DNA of 10,272 nt. Source: Muribaculaceae bacterium. Its GTDB lineage: Bacteria > Bacteroidota > Bacteroidia > Bacteroidales > Muribaculaceae. Location: contig JAKSMA010000068.1 of NCBI GenBank assembly GCA_024400895.1, positions 1 through 10,272 on the forward strand, read 5' to 3'. The notes under the pieces are model-generated. The model searched no databases. It saw only the letters and a program-made list of their open reading frames with translations, and was not told the origin of the DNA. Positions 1 through 7,090 of the stretch are shown here, piece by piece. The position numbers and the translations under genes were made by a program. Positions within the stretch are counted from its first letter, which is position 1. Each line of letters begins with the position of its first letter.

Positions 1-87
1 AACAATATCCACACATTATTTATAAAAGAGAATTACTGACAGAAAATTCTGCAGTGGATTAATTAATTATTTATTTCAATTTAAACT

Positions 88-1431
88 ATGAGTTCGAGCC
101 CCCTAACCGCCGTATCTCCTATCGACGGCCGCTATCACAGCAAAACCGAATCGTTGGCACCTTATTTTTCTGAGTATGCACTCGTGCGCTATCGTGTGAA
201 TGTAGAAGTGGAATATTTTATCGCACTATGCGAGCTCCCTCTCCCCCAACTTGAAGGCGTAGACCCTGCATTGAAAGAAAAACTTCGCGACATCTACCGT
301 GATTTCAGCGTTGAGGATGCACAGCGTGTGAAAGACATTGAAAGCATCACTAACCACGACGTGAAAGCAGTGGAGTATTTCCTGAAAGAGCAGTTCGATG
401 CCCTCGGGCTGGAACAGTACAAGGAATTTATCCACTTCGGACTCACCTCTCAAGACATCAACAACACTTCTGTGCCTATGGCAGTGAAGGATGCCACCGA
501 AAAGGTGTTTATCCCAATGCTTGAAGAAGTGATTGCTTGGCTCAACGAGCACGCCACCGAATGGTACGACATTCCTATGCTTGCCAAGACCCACGGACAG
601 CCTGCATCACCCACTCGCCTGGGCAAAGAAATCAAAGTGTTTGCCTACCGTCTGGAAGAGCAGTTGGCTGCTCTGAAGGCAGTGCCGGTGAGCGGTAAGT
701 TTGGTGGTGCAACCGGCAACTTCAACGCCCACCTCATCGCCTTCCCTGGCTACGACTGGCGTGCGTTTGGCAACAAGTTCCTCAACGAATACCTCGGTAT
801 CAAGCGTGAGGAATGGACCACTCAAATTTCAAACTACGACAACTTGGGTGCGCTGCTCGACGCGATGAAGCGCATCAACACCATACTCATCGACCTTGAC
901 CGCGACTTCTGGATGTACATTTCGATGAACTACTTCAAACAAAAAATCAAGGCTGGCGAAGTGGGCTCAAGCGCGATGCCTCACAAGGTGAATCCTATCG
1001 ACTTTGAAAACAGCGAAGGCAATATGGGCATCGCCAACAGCATTCTCCAATTCCTGAGCATGAAGCTGCCTATCTCTCGCCTTCAACGTGACCTCACCGA
1101 CTCGACCGTGCTTCGCAACGTGGGTGTGCCCATGGGCCATATGATGATTGCCCTTGCCAGCACACTGAAGGGCTTGAACAAGCTCATCCTCAACCGCGAT
1201 GCCATTGATGCCGACCTCGACAGCATGTGGAGTGTGGTGGCTGAAGCTATGCAGACCATTCTTCGCCGCGAAGGCTATCCCAAGCCATACGAAACGCTGA
1301 AAGCGCTCACCCGTACCAACGAGGTGGTCGATGCTAAGCGTATCGCAGAATTCGTGGAAACCCTGAATGTGAGCGACGAGGTGAAGGCAGAGCTCCGCAG
1401 CATCACCCCTCACAGCTACACAGGATATTAA
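88..1431 (+). CDS. purB: Adenylosuccinate lyase
   Basis: This cytoplasmic lyase of purine synthesis cleaves SAICAR to AICAR and adenylosuccinate to AMP, releasing fumarate in both. The 447-residue length fits the E. coli-type PurB (about 456). It starts with the family's typical opening (LTAVSPIDGRY, residues 6-16). It carries TSQDINNT (120-127), KTHGQPASPT around the catalytic His169, and the fumarase/aspartase superfamily signature GSSAMPHKVNP (293-303) with the flexible-loop serine. The ATG at 88 is chosen because the conserved N-terminus begins there. No clear TAnnTTTG promoter is visible in bases 1-87, so transcription may start upstream of the window. A perfect 8-bp hairpin follows the TAA stop, so the gene may be transcribed alone. 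The gene appears intact. Confidence 0.97.
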   Translation: MSSSPLTAVSPIDGRYHSKTESLAPYFSEYALVRYRVNVEVEYFIALCELPLPQLEGVDPALKEKLRDIYRDFSVEDAQRVKDIESITNHDVKAVEYFLKEQFDALGLEQYKEFIHFGLTSQDINNTSVPMAVKDATEKVFIPMLEEVIAWLNEHATEWYDIPMLAKTHGQPASPTRLGKEIKVFAYRLEEQLAALKAVPVSGKFGGATGNFNAHLIAFPGYDWRAFGNKFLNEYLGIKREEWTTQISNYDNLGALLDAMKRINTILIDLDRDFWMYISMNYFKQKIKAGEVGSSAMPHKVNPIDFENSEGNMGIANSILQFLSMKLPISRLQRDLTDSTVLRNVGVPMGHMMIALASTLKGLNKLILNRDAIDADLDSMWSVVAEAMQTILRREGYPKPYETLKALTRTNEVVDAKRIAEFVETLNVSDEVKAELRSITPHSYTGY

Positions 1432-1433
1432 AA

Positions 1434-1472
1434 CTCTATCTCCGGCAAAGATAGAGAGAGGTTGTTTCTTCA
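1434..1472 (+). terminator. Candidate purB terminator hairpin
   Basis: CTCTATCT (1434-1441) and AGATAGAG (1449-1456) form a perfect 8-bp stem with a 7-nt loop, 2 nt after the purB stop. The tail (GAGGTTGTTTCTT) is only moderately T-rich, so termination may be incomplete. An mRNA 3'-end stabilising hairpin is the alternative. Confidence 0.55.
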
Positions 1473-1532
1473 AATTTCAATATCGCACGCTGAAAAATTT
1501 CGCTTATTTATCGAAAAAACTCCTGCAGCATA

Positions 1533-1561
1533 TTGTATATGAAAAAAAATCTCTATCTTTG
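1533..1561 (+). promoter_or_regulatory. Bacteroidetes-type promoter for rluB-asnS
   Basis: TATCTTTG (1554-1561) matches the Bacteroidetes -7 consensus TAnnTTTG exactly. ATTG (TTG at 1533-1535) lies 18 nt upstream as the -33 element. Transcription would begin near 1566-1569, giving a leader of roughly 120 nt before the rluB ATG. Confidence 0.7.
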
Positions 1562-1585
1562 TCGTAGATTTTAGTATTGGATGAA

Positions 1586-1653
1586 GTGCGCTGAGAATTT
1601 CGCACATCTCCTAATTTAGATAATTACTACAGCTAAATATAGGCCGAGAGGCC
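1586..1653 (+). other. Structured 5' leader of rluB
   Basis: Two short hairpins are visible in the predicted leader. GTGCG (1586-1590) pairs with CGCAC (1601-1605), and GGCC-GAGA-GGCC (1642-1653) is a 4-bp stem closed by a GNRA tetraloop. I do not recognise a named riboswitch or ribosomal-protein leader. A role in translation control is possible but unsupported beyond the pairing. Confidence 0.35.
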
Positions 1654-1691
1654 ACAGTTTAAAAACAATCAAAATCTAATTTCAGACTACG

Positions 1692-2996
1692 ATGGAAGAG
1701 AATTTAGAAAAAAAACCAAAAAGACCACGTATCGGTGGCACAGTACCCGTAATCGAGGATAATGATTCCTCACGCTATGAAAATGCAGGCCAAGAAGGCC
1801 AAGCTCAAGGTGGATATAACAACGACTACCAGCAACGTGGCAGCTACTATCAGCAACGCGGTGGTTACCAGCAGCGCGGTGGCTATCAGCAGCGCGGTGG
1901 TTACCAGCAACGCGGTGGCTATCAGCAACGTGGCGGTTACCAACAGCAAGGTGAAGATGGCGGTCAACAAGGTGGCGGTTACCAACAACGCGGTGGTTAT
2001 CGTCAGCAAGGTGGTGGATATCGTCAGCAAGGCGGCGGCTATCGTCAGCAAGGTGGCGGCTATCGTCAACAAGGCGCCGGCTATCGTCAGCAAGGTGGTG
2101 GTTATCGTCAGCAAGGCGGTGGCTATCGTCAGCAAGGCGGTTACCAACAAGGTGGCGGCTATCAGCAACGCGGTGGCTTCAAAAAACGCCCACTACACCA
2201 ACAAGGACCACGTCCACAAATGCGTTTCGTTCCACGTCCTCAGCCTGTTGAATACGAGGAAGCAATCATCGATCCAAATGCAGAAATTCGTTTAAACAAG
2301 TTCATGGCCAATGCAGGTGTATGCTCACGCCGTGAAGCCGACGAACTGATTACCAAGGGATTGGTACAGGTGAATGGGGAGCCTGTTACCGAACTCGGTG
2401 TGAAAATCACTGCAAAGGACACCGTAGAATACAACGACAAGATTGTGACAAGCGAGCGCAAAATCTATATTTTGCTCAATAAGCCAAAGGATTGCGTCAC
2501 CACAAGCGACGACCCTAACGGCCGCAAGACCGTGATGGACCTCGTGAAGGGCGCTTGTGAAGAACGCATCTACCCAGTAGGTCGTCTCGACCGCAACACC
2601 ACCGGTGTGCTCTTGCTCACCAACGATGGCGACCTGGCTTCTAAGCTCACTCACCCAAAATATGTGAAGAAGAAAATCTACCAAGTGTGGACCGACAAGC
2701 CCATCAGCGAAGAAGACATGCAACACATTGCCGACGGCGTTGAACTCGACGACGGACCAATCCATGCCGATGCTGTAAGCTATGTTTCACCAACCGACCG
2801 CAAGCAAGCAGGTATTGAAATCCACTCTGGCCGCAACCGCGTGGTTCGTCGCATTTTCGAATCGCTCGGCTATCACGTAGTGAAGCTCGACCGTGTGTAT
2901 TTCGCAGGCCTCACCAAGAAGAACTTGCCTCGCGGACGCTGGCGCTACCTCACTCAGGAAGAAGTGAACTTCTTGAAACAGAACTCTTTTGAATAA
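1692..2996 (+). CDS. rluB: 23S rRNA pseudouridine synthase (RluB/RsuA family) with RGG-like N-terminal disordered extension
   Basis: The C-terminal two thirds is an RsuA/RluB-family enzyme that isomerises a uridine in rRNA; E. coli RluB acts on U2605 of 23S rRNA, and the exact target here is inferred. An S4 RNA-binding domain starts at about residue 199 (IRLNKFMANAGVCSRREAD). The catalytic motif GRLDRNTTG (297-305) has the nucleophilic Asp300, and GIEIHSGRNRVVRRIFESLG (374-393) is the conserved C-terminal block. Residues 1-40 are charged. Residues 46-162 are a low-complexity tract of YQQRGG and YRQQGGG repeats, likely disordered and able to contact RNA through Arg/Tyr. E. coli RluB lacks this tract; low-complexity N-terminal extensions are familiar in Bacteroidetes homologues. 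The start is the ATG at 1692, which opens the only frame joining the repeats to the enzyme. asnS follows after 31 nt, suggesting co-transcription. Confidence 0.93.
   Translation: MEENLEKKPKRPRIGGTVPVIEDNDSSRYENAGQEGQAQGGYNNDYQQRGSYYQQRGGYQQRGGYQQRGGYQQRGGYQQRGGYQQQGEDGGQQGGGYQQRGGYRQQGGGYRQQGGGYRQQGGGYRQQGAGYRQQGGGYRQQGGGYRQQGGYQQGGGYQQRGGFKKRPLHQQGPRPQMRFVPRPQPVEYEEAIIDPNAEIRLNKFMANAGVCSRREADELITKGLVQVNGEPVTELGVKITAKDTVEYNDKIVTSERKIYILLNKPKDCVTTSDDPNGRKTVMDLVKGACEERIYPVGRLDRNTTGVLLLTNDGDLASKLTHPKYVKKKIYQVWTDKPISEEDMQHIADGVELDDGPIHADAVSYVSPTDRKQAGIEIHSGRNRVVRRIFESLGYHVVKLDRVYFAGLTKKNLPRGRWRYLTQEEVNFLKQNSFE
1848..1955 (+). repeat. 18-bp coding tandem repeats (YQQRGG)
   Basis: Five consecutive 18-bp units encoding YQQRGG (1848-1937) are followed by a diverged sixth (YQQQGE, 1938-1955). 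The units alternate between a TAT...GGT form and a TAC...GGC form, so the DNA has a 36-bp higher-order period although the peptide period is 6 residues. Expansion by slippage or unequal exchange is the likely origin. Confidence 0.9.
1998..2141 (+). repeat. 21-bp coding tandem repeats (YRQQGGG)
   Basis: Six 21-bp units encode YRQQGGG (one is YRQQGAG), at 1998-2123. A shortened 18-bp seventh unit (YRQQGG, 2124-2141) follows, then YQQGGG and YQQRGG units to 2177. Units differ mainly at synonymous third positions of Gly and Gln codons, indicating selection on the peptide. Confidence 0.9.
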
Positions 2997-3027
2997 TTAA
3001 TACACATCTGTTCTCACTACTGAAACA

Positions 3028-4437
3028 ATGGAAATTAAAAGAACAAAAATTGTTGACATCTTCAACCCCGAACTCATTGGCACCGACGTGTGCGTGAAAG
3101 GATGGGTTCGTACCCGCCGCGGTAACAAGCAGGTGCAATTCATTGCCCTCAACGACGGGTCAACAATCAAAAATGTGCAAATCGTAGTCGACCCTGCTAA
3201 AATCGACGAAAATTTGCTCAAAGACATTACCACCGGTGCCTGCATTGGCGCCACTGGTAAGCTCGTAGAAAGCCAGGGGGCTGGCCAAAGCGTGGAAATC
3301 CAGGGCGAAAACATCGTGCTCTACGGCACTTGCCCTAACGATTACCCAATGCAGAAGAAAGGCCAGTCGTTTGAATATATGCGTAAGCATGCACACATGC
3401 GTCTGCGCACCAACACTTTCGGCGCAGTGTTCCGCATTCGCCACAATATGGCAATGGCTGTGCACCGCTATTTCAGCGACCACGGTTTCTTCTATTTCCA
3501 CTCACCTATCATCACTGCAAGCGACTGCGAAGGCGCTGGCGAAATGTTCCAGGTGACCACAAAGAACCTCTACAAGCTTGAAAAGGACGACCAAGGCAGC
3601 ATCAAATACGACGACGACTTCTTCGGCAAAATGACCTCGCTCACCGTGAGCGGTCAGCTTGAAGGCGAACTCGGTGCCACAGCACTCGGCGCTATCTACA
3701 CTTTCGGCCCTACTTTCCGTGCCGAAAACAGCAACACGCCACGCCACTTGGCTGAATTCTGGATGATTGAGCCAGAAGTTGCCTTCCTCGAACTCAACGG
3801 CCTCATGGACCTTGAGGAAGACTTTATCAAGTAGTGCGTGAAGTGGGCGCTCGACAACTGCAAGGACGACCTCGAATTCCTCAACAAGATGATCGACAAG
3901 GGACTTATCGAACGCCTTGAAGGCATATTGAAGGACAACTTCGTGCGTCTGGAATACACCGAAGGCATCAAGATTCTTGAAGAAGCTGCCAGCAATGGCG
4001 TGAAGTTTGAATTCCCTATCAGTTGGGGCGGCGACCTCGCCAGCGAACACGAACGCTACTTGGTGGAAACCCACTTCAAGAAACCAGTTATCCTCTACAA
4101 CTATCCTCGCGAAATCAAGGCCTTCTATATGAAGCAAAACGAAGAGCCAGAAGAACGCCGCACCGTACAGGGTACCGACGTGCTCTTCCCACAAATCGGT
4201 GAAATCATCGGTGGCTCAGTTCGTGAAGAAAGTTTGGAAAAGCTCAATGGTGAAATCGAACGCCGCAACATCCCTACCAAGGACATGTGGTGGTATCTCG
4301 ACACTCGCAAATACGGTTCATGCCCACACGCAGGTTTTGGTCTCGGTTTCGAACGCCTCATCCTCTTTGTGACTGGTATGCAAAACATTCGCGACGTGAT
4401 TCCATTCCCACGCACGCCAAAGAACGCTGAATTCTAA
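3028..4437 (+). CDS. asnS: Asparaginyl-tRNA synthetase, interrupted by an in-frame TAG at codon 269
   Basis: This class II aminoacyl-tRNA synthetase charges tRNA-Asn with asparagine. An OB-fold anticodon-binding domain spans about residues 18-105. The class II core includes motif 2 ([20 protein letters not shown], 225-244) and motif 3 (GFGLGFERL, about 436-444), and the protein ends in the family's typical [11 protein letters not shown]. Counting through the stop gives 469 codons, close to the 466 of E. coli AsnRS. Codon 269 (3832-3834) is TAG within DFIK-TAG-CVKWAL; my recollection of Bacteroides homologues has Tyr here (DFIKYCV). The frame is unchanged on both sides and both halves are well conserved, so this is one gene. 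Termination at 3834 would remove motif 3 and abolish activity. Suppression, recoding or a base-call error are the options. Likely co-transcribed with rluB. Confidence 0.95.
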
Positions 4438-4465
4438 ATTCAATTCCGAAAATATTTTTTCATTC

Positions 4466-4505
4466 GTACTACCTCACTGCCGATAGCGAGGTAGTACTTT
4501 TTTTT
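4466..4505 (+). terminator. Intrinsic terminator after asnS
   Basis: GTACTACCTC (4466-4475) and GAGGTAGTAC (4488-4497) form a perfect 10-bp stem around a 12-nt loop, followed at once by eight T (4498-4505). This is a textbook rho-independent terminator 28 nt after the asnS stop. It ends the housekeeping block just before the convergent minus-strand gene. Confidence 0.93.
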
Positions 4506-4552
4506 AAAAATGTGCCCATGTAAACCCATAAAGTTCAGCCAAGTGACAATAT

Positions 4553-6278
4553 TTATTTCTCATAGCCAGAAAAATAGAGTGGTATTCCCCTTATTGATGA
4601 ACACCCACACACTTTATTTGCGATTCTTTGTTTCTTTGTGTGTACACTGCGAATGCGATCACAGTTGGTGTAAGTCCAAATCACAGAGGTAGGGAAATGA
4701 CACAAATCTAGGCACACAATGTTTATCTCTTCTTCGGATAATCGACATTCTGACGCTCTCATTTTCTTCTCCAAATTATCAAATCGCAAGTTGACACAAT
4801 CATGTAACTTACTAAAAAAATCTTCGTCCATAAATTGGGCGATTTTACAATTTTTTTTATTGAGTGAATATTTGTAGTCTTTAAGGAACTTCGCCATAAT
4901 TCTTGAGTAACATTGGAGTGTAGAGTCTAGCGATTCCAGCAAAGCTTTGTGTTGTTGAGTAAATTGACTTGCCTTTTTTTCCAATTCTATAACACACTCC
5001 TCATTTTTGTCATTTAGCTGCTCCACCTGTGCTTGATAATAGTGTAGTTGTTTCTTGTATTCGTTTATATGTAGAGAAATCTGCTCATTAAGTATAGTAA
5101 CCTCTGCCCTGGCTTTTTCAAAGGCCCTCCTATCTCGGCGTTGTTTTATGAAAAATACCCCGACAATAAGTAAAAGCACTGAAACAATTCCCACAATCAT
5201 CTTCGCATACTTGACGTTCTGCTCATGTTCGTGCACCATTTCCACCATTCGTTCGCGTTCCTGCAAACTATTGTCTTGCATCTCTAATTCCAACTCATTG
5301 CTGATTTTATCGGGAATAGATATGTTCTCTACATATTTTTTATAATCACCTTCAACCTGCGCAATATTTGATACGCATTGATAATATTGTGAACTATCAA
5401 CTGTTGTTTTTGGGGCAGGAAATTTATCTAAAATCAATTTTGCAGAATCAGCCCTACCAAGTTTCAAAAAAGATTCACATGCAATAAAATATGCATCTCT
5501 TCGAGTTAAATTACCGCGAGATAATGTTAAGGCTTCTATAGCATATTCTTTTGACTTTTCATATTTTTCTCCCACAAAGCAAATACCAGCAAGGTCCGTA
5601 TTGGCTTTAATCAAAAATGAACTGTCTCCAGTTGCATTAAAACCTTCTAACCCTTTATACCCATAATAGTAAGCACTATCCAGATCAATAGTCGTATACA
5701 GTTCTGCCAAAAAACTATAACAATTATATTTGTATTTATTGTCCTTACTTACTTTTATCAAAGTGTCGTATTGCTCCTTTGTATCGAGAAATAGCAATCT
5801 TATTCTGAAGGTTCCTGTGATAAACGCATGCTATTTTTAAAAGTATATATCCCATATTGAAATGGTCATCTGCGGAACAAGCATATTCGGCACGCTTATA
5901 ATATTCGATAGCAGAGACGGGGTCTTTCAATTCTTCCATTACACAGCCTTTGTATAACAGCGAGCGCATGCGATGATTAGTGTCTGTTCTTTTATGGTCA
6001 TAGTAATTTACAGCAATATTGATCATACTATCGCTTGTCGCTGGAACATATGCTTTGTAACGAGCAATTGTGAAAAGGAGTGCGTAGTAAGCTTGGTCCT
6101 GTTCTCTCGTCAGCGAATCTATCGGGTAGGACTCTAGTAGAGAACATGCACTATCAGGATTGACAGCTATCAGCGAATCAATCATCACAAGGCTTGAGCG
6201 GTCCCCTGTTCTACCACAAGAAGACAGCATAACGGCTAAAAATATTATTACCAATAAGTGTTTGAATCGTTTCGTCAT
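4553..6278 (-). pseudogene. Lipoprotein-anchored TPR / transmembrane / coiled-coil / HTH regulator, split by a 4-bp duplication
   Basis: An ATG at 6278 opens a lipoprotein signal peptide (MTKRFKHLL, hydrophobic core, lipobox LSSC with Cys21). TPR-like helical repeats follow (for example DPVSAIEYYKRAEYA). This frame stops at 5745-5747. The next frame continues the TPR region (DSAYYYGYKGLEGF), then one transmembrane helix (about 5147-5203, IVGIVSVLLLIVGVFF), a basic KQRRDRR border, a long coiled coil, and a C-terminal helical segment (LSEEEINIVCLDLCHFPTSV, then IRSVHTKKQRIANKV) resembling a LuxR-like HTH. Removing one unit of the duplicated TTAC restores a single 573-residue frame. Bacteroidetes proteins of this layout are thought to link envelope signals to transcription. 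It is divergent from the small-protein/C10 pair, so local control is plausible. As written it is a broken gene; an ON/OFF variable gene is the alternative. Confidence 0.8.
5745..5754 (-). repeat. 4-bp tandem duplication causing the regulator frameshift
   Basis: The + strand reads TTACTTACTT, two and a half copies of TTAC. Deleting one 4-bp copy joins the upstream frame (...HFDKSK) directly to the downstream frame (DNKYKYNCYSF...) with no stop and no lost residue. A duplication at this point is therefore the most economical explanation of the split. Confidence 0.8.
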
Positions 6279-6282
6279 ACCA

Positions 6283-6312
6283 CAAAAGTAGCAATAATTT
6301 CGAAATCTCAAA
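6283..6312 (-). promoter_or_regulatory. Promoter of the TPR-HTH regulator
   Basis: Reading the minus strand, TTTG (6312-6309) is followed after 18 nt by TACTTTTG (6290-6283), an exact TAnnTTTG -7 box. The box ends only 4 nt before the ATG at 6278. Transcription would start at or next to the start codon, giving a leaderless or nearly leaderless mRNA. It also argues against the in-frame TTG at 6311, which would lie upstream of the promoter. Confidence 0.6.
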
Positions 6313-6324
6313 AAAAGACACGAT

Positions 6325-6341
6325 GTTTAGTTTACCTAAAC
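6325..6341. promoter_or_regulatory. Inverted repeat upstream of the regulator promoter (possible operator)
   Basis: GTTTAG (6325-6330) and CTAAAC (6336-6341) are perfect 6-bp arms around TTTAC. The site sits about 12 bp upstream of the -33 box of the minus-strand regulator, a position suited to a dimeric activator or autoregulator. Function is inferred only from symmetry and position. Confidence 0.4.
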
Positions 6342-6530
6342 TCTCCCCCTAATATCATCTATCAAAACTCATATTTACTAAAAAACGACGTTTGTTCGTG
6401 GCAATAACTTCTGAAAGCACTTAACAACACCGGCAATTCTCAGTAACAACAATCTCTAACAAACTATGGTTCAAACAATTATAACTATATTACAAAATCC
6501 CCCCTTTTATTTTTAGCACTAAATGGCTGG

Positions 6531-6650
6531 TTATCAACACTTTACAAATTGAATACATTTGCATTTTGCAACACGCTATTTATCAACACTTTACGTATGC
6601 AATGAGTACAAAATATTTTTGGATATCACATACATTTATCATTACTTTGC
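6531..6650 (+). repeat. Three-copy spaced 15-mer upstream of the small-protein/C10 genes
   Basis: TTATCAACACTTTAC occurs exactly at 6531-6545 and 6580-6594. A third, diverged copy TTATCATTACTTTGC (12 of 15 matching) is at 6636-6650. Starts are 49 and 56 bp apart. The third copy overlaps the -7 box of the promoter, so the set may be duplicated promoter remnants or repeated regulator sites. Confidence 0.6.
6618..6649 (+). promoter_or_regulatory. Likely promoter of the small-protein/C10 pair
   Basis: TTTG (6618-6621) is followed after 20 nt by TTACTTTG (6642-6649), which matches TAnnTTTG at all fixed positions except the second. The predicted start near 6654 leaves a leader of about 28 nt before the ATG at 6683. 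Confidence 0.55.
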
Positions 6651-6682
6651 GAACGAATTGATTCACTAAAAATATTTAGATT

Positions 6683-7068
6683 ATGTTAAAAAAATTTTAT
6701 TCTTTGTTTTTCTTTTAGTTCTCACTATTCCGGATTGCTATTCTGCAACAAACAATAACCCAAAAGGGACAATAATAATTAGTGGAAAAGGGGTTCATTC
6801 TCCACATTTATCATCTCCCTATGTTACTTATCATCTTGCTTCTAGTATGCTCTCCATTGACTTCGGGAATCAGCCAATCGATGATTACACTGTGACGATT
6901 TCCTCCCCATTCACCGATATGGATTATTTTATCACCTCATCTTACACTACCATTCCCCTTTCGGTTGACGGCATTAGTGACTATTCTATCATTATTGAAA
7001 CAGCAGAAGGTGATGTTTTTGAGGGTGTGCTTCTGGCAAGTGATTACTCTTCTGTAGATTCTATGTAA
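6683..7068 (+). CDS. Small predicted secreted protein (DUF3244-like; possible C10 peptidase inhibitor), frame broken at an A7 tract
   Basis: The ATG at 6683 opens a frame that stops after 11 codons. The frame one base back is open from 6670 to the TAA at 7066-7068 and reads as a continuous secreted protein. A -1 shift on the A7 tract gives MLKKILFFVFLLVLTIPDC then YSA|TNN, a good signal peptide with a plausible cleavage after Ala, and about 128 residues in total. The mature part is short, Ser/Thr/Ile-rich and probably all beta (LSIDFGNQ, YTVTISS, YSIIIETAEG). It recalls the small Ig-like DUF3244 proteins of Bacteroides; that assignment is tentative. Its TAA is 22 nt before the C10 peptidase, so the two are almost certainly co-transcribed. 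Small staphostatin-like inhibitors lie beside some B. fragilis C10 genes, which makes an inhibitor or partner role a reasonable guess. Starting at the first in-frame ATG (6847) would delete the signal peptide and about a third of the fold. Confidence 0.7.
6688..6694 (+). other. A AAA AAA heptamer at the frame break
   Basis: In the frame set by the ATG at 6683 the codons are TTA AAA AAA TTT, so the A7 tract forms a canonical -1 slippery heptamer (X XXY YYZ type). A -1 slip here enters exactly the frame of the secreted protein. The same tract is equally prone to replication slippage, transcriptional slippage and homopolymer miscalls. Confidence 0.6.
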
Positions 7069-7090
7069 TTATATTAAACACAGTAATTTT

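Larger units (their letters stand above)
6313..6682. other. Divergent intergenic control region
   Basis: About 370 bp of AT-rich sequence separates the regulator from the small-protein/C10 pair. It holds an inverted repeat near the regulator promoter, a three-copy 15-mer, a small palindrome TTGCA-TTT-TGCAA (6559-6571), two further exact TAnnTTTG matches (TACATTTG 6554-6561, TATTTTTG 6614-6621) and the best-placed promoter for the downstream gene. Between 6342 and 6530 I see no gene, RNA or clear motif. Confidence 0.6.

Noticed and set aside
1848..2177. CRISPR-like or non-coding satellite array
   Set aside because: Units are contiguous 18- and 21-bp codon multiples with synonymous variation and no spacers. 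They encode the rluB extension.
1762..2295. Long open frame overlapping the rluB repeats (177 codons on +, plus a 132-codon frame on - at 1770-2168)
   Set aside because: These are shadows of the tandem repeats: the repeat units lack stops in those frames and the translations are simple V/A/S/K or L/T/A runs. The rluB frame carries the recognisable protein.
3832..3834. Pyrrolysine insertion at the asnS TAG
   Set aside because: The position appears to be an ordinary Tyr site in homologues, and no pyl genes or downstream insertion structure are visible in the window.
3838..4437. Separate gene starting at GTG 3838 encoding the C-terminal half of AsnRS
   Set aside because: It is in the same frame as the upstream half, begins in the middle of a conserved helix, and has no initiation signal. 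It is the rest of asnS after the TAG.
4510..4692. Small + strand frame antisense to the regulator's 3' end
   Set aside because: It starts just after a strong terminator, overlaps the well-supported HTH-coding end on the other strand, and has no recognisable features.
6276..6311. TTG start at 6311 for the regulator
   Set aside because: It would add 11 residues before a canonical lipoprotein signal peptide and would place the start codon upstream of the predicted -7 box. ATG at 6278 fits better.
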